Shown here one piece after another: positions 13,652-22,162 of a stretch of DNA of 64,000 nt. Source of the DNA: Microbacterium sp. zg-Y1090 (GTDB taxonomy: Bacteria > Actinomycetota > Actinomycetes > Actinomycetales > Microbacteriaceae). Position 1 is the stretch's first letter; every line of letters starts with the position of its first letter. Location of the stretch: positions 1,612,001 to 1,676,000 of the forward strand of contig NZ_CP126742.1 of the NCBI RefSeq assembly GCF_030246945.1. Reading direction: 5' to 3'. The position numbers and the translations under genes are program-made. Below the pieces are notes generated by a model. It was not told where the DNA came from. It was given only the letters and a program-made list of their open reading frames with translations, and ran no database searches.

Positions 13652-16651
13652 TCAGCCGTAGAAGAGCTTCTCGAACACGCGGCGCGCGCGCCGCGTGGCG
13701 CCGAGGTAGTCCTCCTCGACCTGCGTGGCCGAGCGCGGCGGATACTCCAGCAGGCGGCCGATGCCGTCGAGCCGGCGACGATCGGTGGGGAGGATGTCGC
13801 TGGTCTGGCCCGACAGCAGCGTGTTCGCCGACCGCAGCCGACTCGCCAGGCGCCACGCCTCGGCGAGCCGCTGGGCCGCCGTCTCCCCCACCAGCCCGGC
13901 CTCGACCGCCGCGCGCAAAGCGTCCATCGTCGAGGTGGTGCGCAATCCCTCGATGCGGTGGCCGTGCTGCAGCTGCAACAGTTGCACCAGCCACTCCACG
14001 TCACTGAGCGACCCCGGGCCCAGCTTCAAGTGCCGCGAGCGGTCGGTGCCCTGGGGCAGTCGTTCGTTCTCCACTCGCGCCTTGATGCGCTTGATCTCGC
14101 GGACACCCTGCGGGTCGGCGGTGGCCGGGTACCGCACCGCGTCGGCCATCTCCGTGAACGCGCGGATGAGCTTGACGCTGCCGGCCACGCCCCGTGCGCG
14201 CAGCAGCGCCTGCGCCTCCCACGCCACGGACCATCGGCGGTAGTACTCCGCATAGGCCTCGAGCGAGCGCACCAGGGGGCCGTTGCGGCCCTCGGGACGC
14301 AGATCCGCGTCGAGGTCCAGCGGCACGCGGCTGTCCTCCGAGTAGGTGCGCAGCCCCGCGACGAGCTGCAGCGCCAGCGCGTGGGCGCGCTGCGGATCCA
14401 CGCCGTTCGGGCGATACACGTACAGCACATCGGCGTCGGAGCCGAAGCCGAGCTCCGCACCCCCGAAACGACCCATCGCGATCACCGAGAAGTCCAGCGC
14501 GTCGTCCTCGGCGGGCACGACCTCGCGTCGCACCGCCCGCAGCGTCGCCTGGATCGTGACCTCGGTCACCGTCGTGAGCGCGTGCGCGATGTCCTCGATC
14601 GTGAGGTCCTCGAGCATGGATGCCATCGCCAGCCGCAGCAGCTCCCGGCGCCGCAGCGCCCGCACGGCGCGCATCGCGTCGTCGATGGTGCGGTGCCGGG
14701 ACTGGATGGCCCGTGCCTCCTCCTCGAGCACGACTCCGGCGCGCGGGCGCAGCTGCTCCCCCGAGTCGAGCCAGGCGACGGACTCCGGGATCCACTCCAT
14801 GAGCTCGCCCACATAGCGCGAGCCGGAGAGCACATGCGTGAGCCGCTCGGCCGCTCCCGAAGAGTCGCGCAACATGCGCAGGAACCACGGGGTGTCGCCC
14901 AGGCGCTCGCTGATGCGGCGGAAGGCCAGCAGGCCGTAGTCGGGATCGACACCGTCGGCGAACCACCGCAGCATGATGGGCATGAGGTGCCGCTGGATCG
15001 CCGCTTTGCGACTGATGCCGCTGGTCAGCGCGCCGATGTGACGCAGCGCGCCCGCGGGGTCTTGGAACCCGATCGCCGCGAGACGATCGTGCGCCTGCGC
15101 GGGCGAGAGCGTCTGCTCCTCGGGCGGCAGCGCCGCCACGGCCGACAGCAGCGGCTTGTAGAACAGGCGCACGTGGATCTCGCGCACCTCGCGCTTCACC
15201 GACTCCCACAGCCGCCACACGGCGTCGCCGCTGTCGGCGAGCCGGGACGCCCGCGCCAGCTCCCGAAGCCCTTCGGGGGTGCGGGGCATGAGATGCGTGC
15301 GGCTGAGACCTCTGAGCTGCAGGCGGTGCTCCAGCACCCGCAGCACCCGGTAGTCGCGCGCGAACACCGCGGCATCCGCCCGGGCGATGTAACCCTCCGC
15401 CACCAGAGCATCGAGGGCGTCCAGGGTGCCGCGCTGACGCACGGCCTCGTCCGCGAGGCCGTGCACCAGTTGCAGGAGCTGCACGGTGAACTCGATGTCG
15501 CGGATGCCCCCGGGGCCGAGTTTGAGCTGGTAGGCCACCTCGTCCCCGGGGATGTGCTCGGTGACGCGTTCGCGCATGCGCTGCACGCTGTCGACGAAGT
15601 TCTCGCGCGCGGCGCTGGTCCACACCTTCGGCTGCACAGCCGCGACGTAGCGATCGCCGAGCTCGGCATCGCCGGCGAGAGGACGCGCTTTGAGGAGCGC
15701 CTGGAACTCCCAGCTCTTGGCCCAGCGATCGTAGTAGGCCAGATGGGAGTCGAGACTGCGCACCAGGGCACCCTGCTTGCCCTCGGGGCGCAGGTTCGCG
15801 TCGACCTCCCACAACGGCGGCTCGATCTCGACGCTGGAGATGCCGCGCATGGTGAGCACCGCGAGGCGTGTCGCGATGTCGATGATGCGGTTCTCCCCCA
15901 GCTCCTCGAGGACGTCCGGGGCTCCCCCACCGACGAAGATGACATCGACGTCGCTGACGTAGTTGAGTTCCCGCGCCCCGGCTTTGCCCATGCCGATGAT
16001 CGCCAGCCGGGTGCCCGCGACGTGTTCCCGGGAGAACAGGCCGGGGCCGGTCGGGCCGCTCACCCGGGCGCGCGCGACGCTGAGGGATGCTTCGAGTGCC
16101 GCTCCCGCGGCATCGGCCAGCGCGGCCGCGACCGGTGCGAGCGCGTCGTCGGGTGATGGACTGCGCAGATCGAACACGGCGATGCGCGCCAGCATCCGCC
16201 GATAGCGCACCCGCAGCGCCACCCAATCCGCGTCGTCGCCGCCCGCGGCGAAGCCGTCGGCCGCGCCCACCGACTGCAGCAGGCTCTGCGTCAGCTCGGC
16301 GGCGGTGGGCAGAGTCCCGGGTTCGGACGGCAGGTGCGCCAGCTCCTGAGGATGCCGCAGGTAGAACTCCCCGAAACCCCGGGACGCCCCCAGCAGGGCC
16401 CACGCCGAGCGGCCCGCGCCGCCGGGCGAGAACAGCGCGCGCACCGGCTCCGGGTCACGCCGTGCGATGCGGGCGAACGCCTCCAGCGCACCGTTGGGGT
16501 CGGCGGCCACCGCGGCATCCGCGATGAGCGTCTCCCGCGGGATGCCGAGCGTTTCCACGAGTTCGGCGGCGAGCCGGTCTGCCTCGGCGAGGCCGGTGAA
16601 TCCCAGACGCGCCAGAGCGGTGAGGGCCGACGACCGTTCGCTCGTGGACAT
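13652..16651 (-). CDS. glnE: Bifunctional glutamine synthetase adenylyltransferase/adenylyl-removing enzyme
   Basis: The 999-residue length is normal for actinobacterial GlnE. There are two copies of the nucleotidyltransferase domain, each followed by a helical GlnD-UR-UTase-like segment. The N-terminal (deadenylylating) copy has GMGKAGARELNYVSDVDVIF near residues 220-239. The C-terminal (adenylylating) copy has AMGRFGGAELGFGSDADVLY near residues 720-745. In both, the GS(D/V)xD metal-binding pair is intact. GlnE adds or removes AMP on a tyrosine of the type GSI-beta glutamine synthetase in response to nitrogen status via PII. It starts 11 nt after the upstream glutamine synthetase stop, so the two are an operon. 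That neighbour lacks the target tyrosine, so GlnE's substrate is presumably a GlnA elsewhere in the genome. Confidence 0.97.
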   Translation of the reverse strand: MSTSERSSALTALARLGFTGLAEADRLAAELVETLGIPRETLIADAAVAADPNGALEAFARIARRDPEPVRALFSPGGAGRSAWALLGASRGFGEFYLRHPQELAHLPSEPGTLPTAAELTQSLLQSVGAADGFAAGGDDADWVALRVRYRRMLARIAVFDLRSPSPDDALAPVAAALADAAGAALEASLSVARARVSGPTGPGLFSREHVAGTRLAIIGMGKAGARELNYVSDVDVIFVGGGAPDVLEELGENRIIDIATRLAVLTMRGISSVEIEPPLWEVDANLRPEGKQGALVRSLDSHLAYYDRWAKSWEFQALLKARPLAGDAELGDRYVAAVQPKVWTSAARENFVDSVQRMRERVTEHIPGDEVAYQLKLGPGGIRDIEFTVQLLQLVHGLADEAVRQRGTLDALDALVAEGYIARADAAVFARDYRVLRVLEHRLQLRGLSRTHLMPRTPEGLRELARASRLADSGDAVWRLWESVKREVREIHVRLFYKPLLSAVAALPPEEQTLSPAQAHDRLAAIGFQDPAGALRHIGALTSGISRKAAIQRHLMPIMLRWFADGVDPDYGLLAFRRISERLGDTPWFLRMLRDSSGAAERLTHVLSGSRYVGELMEWIPESVAWLDSGEQLRPRAGVVLEEEARAIQSRHRTIDDAMRAVRALRRRELLRLAMASMLEDLTIEDIAHALTTVTEVTIQATLRAVRREVVPAEDDALDFSVIAMGRFGGAELGFGSDADVLYVYRPNGVDPQRAHALALQLVAGLRTYSEDSRVPLDLDADLRPEGRNGPLVRSLEAYAEYYRRWSVAWEAQALLRARGVAGSVKLIRAFTEMADAVRYPATADPQGVREIKRIKARVENERLPQGTDRSRHLKLGPGSLSDVEWLVQLLQLQHGHRIEGLRTTSTMDALRAAVEAGLVGETAAQRLAEAWRLASRLRSANTLLSGQTSDILPTDRRRLDGIGRLLEYPPRSATQVEEDYLGATRRARRVFEKLFYG

Positions 16652-16661
16652 ACGCGGCTGC

Positions 16662-17999
16662 CTAGAGCATCTCCAGGTTGCTCTTCAGCTCGTAGGGAGT
16701 GACCTGTGTGCGGTACTCCTGCCACTCGCGCCGCTTGTTCAGCAGCACGTAGTTGAAGACCTGCTCACCGAGGGTCTCTGCCACGAGCTCGGAATCCTCC
16801 ATGCGCTCGAGCGCGCGGTCGAGGCTGGCCGGCAGCGGCGGGTAGCCCAGCGCGCGTCGCTCGGCGTCGCTGAGAGACCACACGTTGTCTTCGGCCTCGG
16901 GCGGCAGCTCGTAGCCCTCTTCGATGCCCTTGAGCCCGGCGGCGAGCATGAGCGCATACGCGAGGTACGGGTTGGCTGCCGAGTCGAGTCCGCGGTACTC
17001 GACACGCGTGGACTGGCCCTTGTGCGGCTTGTACATCGGCACGCGCACGAGCGCGGAGCGGTTGTTGTGTCCCCAGCAGATGAAGCTGGGAGCCTCGTCG
17101 CCGCCCCACAGCCGCTTGTACGAGTTGACGAACTGGTTCGTCACGGCCGAGATCTCGGCGGCGTGCTTGAGCAGCCCGGCGATGAACTGACGGCCGGTCT
17201 TGGACAGCTGATACTGCGCGCCCTCTTCGTAGAACGCGTTGGTGTCGCCTTCGAACAGCGACATGTGCGTGTGCATGCCGCTGCCGGGCTTGCCCGAGAG
17301 GGGCTTGGGCATGAAGGTCGCGTAGACGCCCTGCTCGATCGCGACCTCTTTGACGACCGTGCGGAACGTCATGATGTTGTCGGCGGTGGCCAGCGCGTCG
17401 GCGTAGCGCAGGTCGATCTCGTTCTGCCCCGGGCCACCCTCGTGGTGGCTGTACTCGACGGAGATGCCGAGGTCCTCCAGCATGCGCACCGAGCGCCGGC
17501 GGAAGTCGTGGGCGGTCCCGCCGGGAACGTTGTCGAAGTAGCCGGCGGAGTCCACCGGCTCGGGACCATCCGGCCCGTACGACGACGACTTCAGCAGGTA
17601 GAACTCGATCTCGGGATGCGTGTAGAAGGTGAAACCGGCATCCGCCGCCTTCGCCAGAGTGCGCTTGAGCACGTGACGCGGGTCGGCGACCGCCGGCTGC
17701 CCGTCAGGCGTCGTGATGTCGCAGAACATGCGCGCCGTCGGGTCGATCTCGCCGCGCCACGGCAGCACCTGGAAGGTCGACGGGTCGGGGTGGGCGAGCA
17801 GATCGGACTCGTAGGAGCGGGTGAGCCCCTCGATGGCCGATCCGTCGAACCCGAGGCCCTCGTTGAACGCGCCCTCGACCTCGGCCGGTGCGATCGCCAC
17901 CGATTTGAGGGTGCCGATCACATCGGTGAACCACAGGCGGACGAACTTGACGCCGCGCTCCTCGATCGTGCGCAGTACGAAGTCACGCTGCTTGTCCAT
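16662..17999 (-). CDS. glnA: Glutamine synthetase, GSI-alpha type (GlnA2-like)
   Basis: This 445-residue enzyme joins ammonia and glutamate with ATP, or in GlnA2-type members may act on related amines. The start MDKQRDFVLRTIEERGVKFV matches mycobacterial GlnA2. Conserved GS elements are present: GFDGSAIEG (latch region), HPEIEF and EVEYSHHEGGPGQNEIDLR-like metal/glutamate residues, KPLSGKPGSGMHTHMS (ATP loop), NSYKRL and the glutamate flap NRSALVRVP. Where GSI-beta enzymes carry the adenylylation tyrosine in NLYDLPPEE, this protein has DNVWSLSDAER, with no tyrosine, so it should not be controlled by the adjacent GlnE. The start at 17999 is preceded by GGGGAAG. The dodecameric fold is assumed from the family. 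Confidence 0.95.
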   Translation of the reverse strand: MDKQRDFVLRTIEERGVKFVRLWFTDVIGTLKSVAIAPAEVEGAFNEGLGFDGSAIEGLTRSYESDLLAHPDPSTFQVLPWRGEIDPTARMFCDITTPDGQPAVADPRHVLKRTLAKAADAGFTFYTHPEIEFYLLKSSSYGPDGPEPVDSAGYFDNVPGGTAHDFRRRSVRMLEDLGISVEYSHHEGGPGQNEIDLRYADALATADNIMTFRTVVKEVAIEQGVYATFMPKPLSGKPGSGMHTHMSLFEGDTNAFYEEGAQYQLSKTGRQFIAGLLKHAAEISAVTNQFVNSYKRLWGGDEAPSFICWGHNNRSALVRVPMYKPHKGQSTRVEYRGLDSAANPYLAYALMLAAGLKGIEEGYELPPEAEDNVWSLSDAERRALGYPPLPASLDRALERMEDSELVAETLGEQVFNYVLLNKRREWQEYRTQVTPYELKSNLEML

Positions 18000-18034
18000 C
18001 GCTTCCCCTCCGGCGGGTGTCGCCTTCGGCCAGC

Positions 18035-18262
18035 CTACTGGTCGTCGGCGGGTGCTCCGGTGCGCGACGAACCCGATCCCCAGGCATCGTCGCGTGCCTC
18101 TTCCTCGGCCCATGCCCGGGACCGCTCCGCCAGACGCTGAGGGGCGCGCGCGGCCTCTTCCTCGGTGTCGAAAGGACCCGCACGATCGACGGCCGGGGAC
18201 TCGAACCCGCGCTCGACCTTGCCGGTGGTGAGGTTGTACCAGTACTTCTCGTCGCCGCTCAT
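18035..18262 (-). CDS. Small conserved actinobacterial protein (SPOR-like annotation)
   Basis: This 75-residue, highly charged protein has the conserved features KYWYNLTTGKVERG, AVDRAGPFDTEEEAARAP and ERSRAWAEEE. It belongs to a small family present in most Microbacteriaceae and often labelled SPOR-domain-like. The N-terminal half would form a small beta-rich unit that reads like a WW/GYF-type fold; the C-terminal half is acidic and probably disordered. No signal peptide or membrane segment is seen. Two adjacent ATG codons (18265 and 18262) are available; the second has the better distance to GGGAG. It is divergent from ppgK. The function is unknown. Confidence 0.75.
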   Translation of the reverse strand: MSGDEKYWYNLTTGKVERGFESPAVDRAGPFDTEEEAARAPQRLAERSRAWAEEEARDDAWGSGSSRTGAPADDQ

Positions 18263-18320
18263 CATGCTCCCGTCGTCGGTGTGCACGCCCGATCCTACTG
18301 AGAGCCCCTGACAGCCTGGA

Positions 18321-18326
18321 TAGGCT
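18321..18326 (+). promoter_or_regulatory. -10 box of ppgK, leaderless arrangement
   Basis: TAGGCT lies 6 nt before the ppgK ATG, which would place the transcription start at or next to the start codon. No strong ribosome-binding site is seen. The same hexamer and spacing occur before def. Confidence 0.5.
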
Positions 18327-18332
18327 GAGGGC

Positions 18333-19154
18333 ATGGCGACTGACACGACCCGCGCCGTCGGGGTGGACATCGGCGGCACCGGCATCAAGGGGGCACTCGT
18401 CGACCTGACCGACGGCACCCTGCTCACCGACCGCGTGAAGGTGCGCACGCCCGCCGGCGCCGAGCCGGCCGACGTGCTCGATGCGGTGCGCGAGGTGCTC
18501 GACACGCTGGGCGTGACCGACGCCGCCGTGCCGCTCGGCGTGGCCTTCCCCGCGATCGTCAAGCACGGCCGCACGCTCTCGGCCGCCAATGTCGCCGACA
18601 CCTGGGTGGGTTTCGAGGCGGAAGCCTTCTTCGAGCAGGGACTCGGACGCGAGATCCACTTCGCCAACGACGCCGACGTGGCGGGCGTCGCCGAGCTGCG
18701 CTTCGGTGCCGCCCGGGGCCAGGAGGGTCTGACCATCCTCACCACGCTGGGCACCGGCATCGGCTCGGCGATGATCTACGACGGCGTCGTGATCCCCAAC
18801 TCCGAGCTCGGTCATCTGAACCGCGCCGGAGCGATGGAGGATGCCGAGGTGTACGCGGCCTACTCCGCGATGGAGCGGGAGAACCTCGATTGGGGCCCGT
18901 GGGCGGAGCGGCTGCAGTGGTACTACAGCCACGTGGAGTTCCTCTTCAGCCCCGACCTGTTCGTCGTCGGCGGGGGCGTCTCGAAGCACGCGGACAAGTT
19001 CCTGCCGCTGCTGGACCTGCGCACCCCGATCGTGCCGGCCGTGCACCGCAACAACGCCGGCATCATCGGCGCCGCCGCCCTGGCGCTCGCCAGCGCCGGT
19101 GTGGATGCCACCGGCGGCGCGGCCGGGCCGCTCGCCGACGCCACGACAGCCTGA
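18333..19154 (+). CDS. ppgK: Polyphosphate glucokinase
   Basis: This 273-residue ROK-family kinase phosphorylates glucose with polyphosphate (and often ATP). The N-terminal phosphate loop GVDIGGTGIKGALVD (residues 9-23), the glucose-binding NDADVAG, the second phosphate loop TLGTGIGSA and the late GGGVSK segment are all present. The lengthy insert ERENLDWGPWAERLQWYYSHVEFLFSP is typical of actinobacterial PpgK rather than general ROK glucokinases. It probably feeds glucose into central metabolism in the cytoplasm and links it to the polyphosphate store. It is transcribed alone, with a -10 box directly before the ATG, and is convergent with the RNase P RNA gene. Confidence 0.94.
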   Translation: MATDTTRAVGVDIGGTGIKGALVDLTDGTLLTDRVKVRTPAGAEPADVLDAVREVLDTLGVTDAAVPLGVAFPAIVKHGRTLSAANVADTWVGFEAEAFFEQGLGREIHFANDADVAGVAELRFGAARGQEGLTILTTLGTGIGSAMIYDGVVIPNSELGHLNRAGAMEDAEVYAAYSAMERENLDWGPWAERLQWYYSHVEFLFSPDLFVVGGGVSKHADKFLPLLDLRTPIVPAVHRNNAGIIGAAALALASAGVDATGGAAGPLADATTA

Positions 19155-19180
19155 CGGCGGGCGGCAGCACGGCGAGAGCG

Positions 19181-19549
19181 CGAATGGGCCGGCCTGTACG
19201 CCGGGTTCTGTTCGGGGGCCGAAGCCCCGTCGACGGTCATCTCTCTCGGCGACACGTTGCCGTGCCGCTCCAGCGGCCTACCCGGGGACTCGGCGGGCCG
19301 CGTCGTCATCCCCTGTCTGGCCTTGCTCCGGACGAGGTTTACCTTGCGGGTCGTGTCACCACGACCCCGGTGGTCTCTTACACCACCCTTTCACCCTTAC
19401 CGGGACCTGAGTCCCGGCGGTCTGCTCTCTGTGGCACTGTCTCGCGGATCGCTCCGGGTGGGTGTTACCCACCGTCCTGCCCTGTGGAGCCCGGACGTTC
19501 CTCGGCGCGGTTTCCCGCGACGCGACCGTCCGGCCGACCCATTCGCCCC
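19181..19549 (-). ncRNA. rnpB: RNase P RNA, bacterial type A
   Basis: On the minus strand the 5' region reads GCGAATGGGTCGGCCGG and pairs with the 3' end CCGGCCCATTCGCG (helix P1/P2 area). The hallmark conserved blocks are present: GAGGAACGTCCGGGCTCCAC near the 5' end, CAGGGTGGTG-like GGACGGTGGGTAACACCCACC, AAGGGTGAAAGGGTG and, near the 3' end, GAACAGAACCCGGCGTACAG. The length is about 370 nt. This is the catalytic RNA that trims the 5' leader of tRNA precursors. The ends are estimated to within a few nucleotides from the P1 pairing. Confidence 0.93.
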
Positions 19550-19684
19550 TCAACCCTACCGTCGGTGCGGCGGTGCACGCCGACGCGCCGCAGGGACGCA
19601 TTGCCGACCCCTCGAGCGTGGGGTAGTCTCGCCGCATTGGGGAACGAGCGCTTGGGGGTGCTCGTCATCAGCCTTTGGGGAGGC

Positions 19685-20395
19685 ATGATGTACTTTCGTA
19701 CGTCCGTTTCGGCGATCGCGCTGGCCGCGCTCGTGCTCATCGGGGTTCCGACCGCCGCGTCAGCGGCATCGACCCCTCCACCGGGAGACGGGGCAGGCGG
19801 CAGCGATCTGCCCGTGAGCCCTGACCCGTACACGCCGGATCTGCTGATCCAGCCGAGTCTGGCGGGGTCGTTCGCCGTCGGCGAGTGCCTGAGCGGTGCG
19901 CCGTGGATCGACTACTCGCTCGTCTTGACCGATCCCGACGAACAGATCGACGAGACGGCCGCGACACTCGTGCTGACGAACGGCGTGCAGTCGACGGCGC
20001 CGATTCCGCTGGGCGACCTGGTCGACGGCCGCCTGGAGGGACGGGTGCTCTGGCCCGGTGCCGCGGTCGGCCCCAGTGGGGCGGGCGTCGGATGGCCCGG
20101 CTACGAGCTGGCCGACGGCGAGTGGGTGCGCACGGACGGCAACTTCGCGTGGACGCGTGGCGAGGTCACTGCGGTGCTCCACGTCAACCCGAGCGTCTCC
20201 GTGCCGATCTCCTACCCGCAGGCGACGCCGGCGTGCCTCACGGCGCCCTCCGGCGCGGTCGCGGCCGTTTCGGGTGGCCTGGCCATCACGGGCGGCTCCG
20301 CCGCCGCAGCCCTGCCGCTGGGGCTGGGGGCCGGTGCGCTCGTCGCCGGCGGTGCAGGCCTGCTGCTGCTCCGCCGCCGCTCGACGCGCTCGTGA
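19685..20395 (+). CDS. Secreted protein with LAxTG-type sortase signal
   Basis: This protein of about 236 residues has a signal peptide (FRTSVSAIALAALVLIGVPTAASAAS) and an exported beta-rich domain with no family that I recognise. It ends in a cell-wall sorting signal: LAITGG, a hydrophobic stretch (ALPLGLGAGALVAGGAGLLLL) and RRRSTRS. LAxTG is the recognition motif of class E sortases in high-GC actinobacteria, so it is probably linked to peptidoglycan. A strong RBS (GGGGAGG) precedes two adjacent ATG codons; the first is given. The stop overlaps the GTG of the DUF4012 gene, so the two are co-translated. It may be an adhesin-like or polymer-binding surface protein, but that is a guess from its architecture. 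Confidence 0.75.
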   Translation: MMYFRTSVSAIALAALVLIGVPTAASAASTPPPGDGAGGSDLPVSPDPYTPDLLIQPSLAGSFAVGECLSGAPWIDYSLVLTDPDEQIDETAATLVLTNGVQSTAPIPLGDLVDGRLEGRVLWPGAAVGPSGAGVGWPGYELADGEWVRTDGNFAWTRGEVTAVLHVNPSVSVPISYPQATPACLTAPSGAVAAVSGGLAITGGSAAAALPLGLGAGALVAGGAGLLLLRRRSTRS

Positions 20396-22161
20396 CCCGC
20401 CCGCCTTCAGCGCACCGGACCGATCCGGTGCGCGGGGCGGTGCTGGCCAGTGTCGTGATGCTCTGCCTGGTGGTCGCGGCGCTCGCCTGGGTCGTCGTCC
20501 GCATCGCACAGGCGGGGCTCGGGCTGTCCGATGCCGCAGCGGTGGCTCGGGAACTCCCTCCCGCGATCGCCGAGGGCGACCTCGGCGCCGCGACGGACGC
20601 CGTGCGGTCACTGTCCGCCTCCGCCGACCGCGCCGCTCAGGCGACGAGCGATCCGGCCTGGGCCGTCGCCGAGGCCCTGCCCTGGTTCGGCGACGACCTC
20701 AGCGCCGTCGCCGTGCTCGCTGGACACGGTCGCGCTCTCGCTGCGGCCGGCGTCGAGCTCACGGACGCAGCCGCGGATCTCGCTGACGCCCCCGACGATG
20801 ACGCGGTCGTCGACGTCGCGGCGCTCGCCGAGATGCAGACGCCGCTCAGGACCGCAGCAGAGGCCGCCTCCGACGCCCGCACGAGCGTCCATGCCCTGGC
20901 TCCCGCCGGTCTGCTGCCGCCCATCGCCTCCGGAGTGCGTGCGCTGCGGGTGCTCCTGGACGAGGTGGAGCCGGCACTGCAGAGCGCAGCGGCGGTGATC
21001 GGCGTTCTGCCCGGCGTGCTCGGGGCGGAGGGTCCCCACACCCTGCTGGTGATGATCCAGAACAACGCGGAGCTTCGCGCCGGCGGCGGCATCACCGGGT
21101 CCTTCGCCCTGCTCGACGCCGATCAGGGGGTGCTCTCGCTGCGTGACCAGGCCGACTCGAGCGAGTTCCCACTTCTCACCGAACCGATCATGCCGGTGCC
21201 CGCCGACACCACCGCGCTGTACGGCGACGGCCTCGCGCGCTTCGTGCAGAACACGTCGATGACCGCCGACTTCGCCGTGACCGGGGCGCTGGCGTCCGCC
21301 TGGTGGCACGGGCGCACGGGAACGACGCCGGATGCCGTGCTGTCGCTGGACCCGCTGGTGGTGCGCGCGCTGCTCGCGCAGACCGGTCCCGTCACACTCG
21401 CCGACGGCACCGAACTGACCGCCGAGAACCTCGTCGACCGCGTGCTGGTGGAGCCGTACACGACCCTCGACGCCCGCGAGCAGACCGTGTTCCTGCAGAG
21501 CGTCACCGACTCCCTGTTCACGGCACTGACCGAACGTGGGATGGAACCGCTCGCGTGGATGCGCGCACTGGCGGACCCGGTGGCCACCGGGCGGGTGTCG
21601 CTGTGGAGTGCCGACCCCGTCGCGCAGGCGACGCTCGACGGAACCGCCCTCGGCGGTTCCGCGGCACGGCACCGCGCCGCCGAAGCGCTCGCGTTCGCGG
21701 TGTACTTCAACGACACGACCGGCGGAAAGATGGATGTCTTCCTCGGCACCGAGATCGACGTCGACGGCCTCTGCCGCACCGACGGTCGCCCCGAGCTGAC
21801 GGTCACTCTCACACTCGACAGCCGTGCACCCGCCGAGGCCGCCGTGTTGCCGCCGAGTGTCACCGGCGGCGGGCACTGGGGCGTGCCACCGGGAGAGATC
21901 GGCACCATCGTCTCGGTCGCCGCACCCGAAGGCTGGTCGCCGGCCGGTGTCCGGCGGGACGGCGCCGCAGAGCCGTCCGTCGAAGCCGTCGAAGCGGGCT
22001 TCCCCACGGCAGCAGCGCAGCTGCGGCTCGCACCGGGTGCGTCGGGGTCCCTCGAGTTCCGTTTCGTGGGCCCGCCCGGGGCGGTGTCCGCACCGCGCAT
22101 CCTCCACACACCGATGGTGCACGCGCCCGTGATCACCTCGACCGCGCCGACGTGCGGCTGA
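20392..22161 (+). CDS. DUF4012 domain-containing membrane-anchored protein
   Basis: The protein has about 589 residues, with one N-terminal transmembrane segment (VLASVVMLCLVVAALAWVVVRIA) followed by a helical region and the DUF4012 domain (PHTLLVMIQNNAELRAGGGITGSF, ... TSMTADFAVTGALASAWW, ... GTTPDAVLSLDPLVVRALL ...). The domain resembles LytR-type polymer transferases in its use of repeated polar motifs, and members are often found with cell-surface polysaccharide genes. No function is established. The GTG overlaps the stop of the LAxTG protein by 4 nt. The two therefore probably act together at the cell envelope. The gene ends one base before the convergent polymerase gene. Confidence 0.85.
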   Translation: MTRPPSAHRTDPVRGAVLASVVMLCLVVAALAWVVVRIAQAGLGLSDAAAVARELPPAIAEGDLGAATDAVRSLSASADRAAQATSDPAWAVAEALPWFGDDLSAVAVLAGHGRALAAAGVELTDAAADLADAPDDDAVVDVAALAEMQTPLRTAAEAASDARTSVHALAPAGLLPPIASGVRALRVLLDEVEPALQSAAAVIGVLPGVLGAEGPHTLLVMIQNNAELRAGGGITGSFALLDADQGVLSLRDQADSSEFPLLTEPIMPVPADTTALYGDGLARFVQNTSMTADFAVTGALASAWWHGRTGTTPDAVLSLDPLVVRALLAQTGPVTLADGTELTAENLVDRVLVEPYTTLDAREQTVFLQSVTDSLFTALTERGMEPLAWMRALADPVATGRVSLWSADPVAQATLDGTALGGSAARHRAAEALAFAVYFNDTTGGKMDVFLGTEIDVDGLCRTDGRPELTVTLTLDSRAPAEAAVLPPSVTGGGHWGVPPGEIGTIVSVAAPEGWSPAGVRRDGAAEPSVEAVEAGFPTAAAQLRLAPGASGSLEFRFVGPPGAVSAPRILHTPMVHAPVITSTAPTCG

Positions 22162-22162
22162 G

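Noticed and set aside
16467..18140. A 557-codon open frame on the plus strand opposite glnE and glnA
   Set aside because: It is the antisense shadow of two strongly conserved genes in very GC-rich DNA, has no ribosome-binding site, and its sequence shows no family motifs. Many similar long antisense frames exist across the window and were ignored for the same reason.
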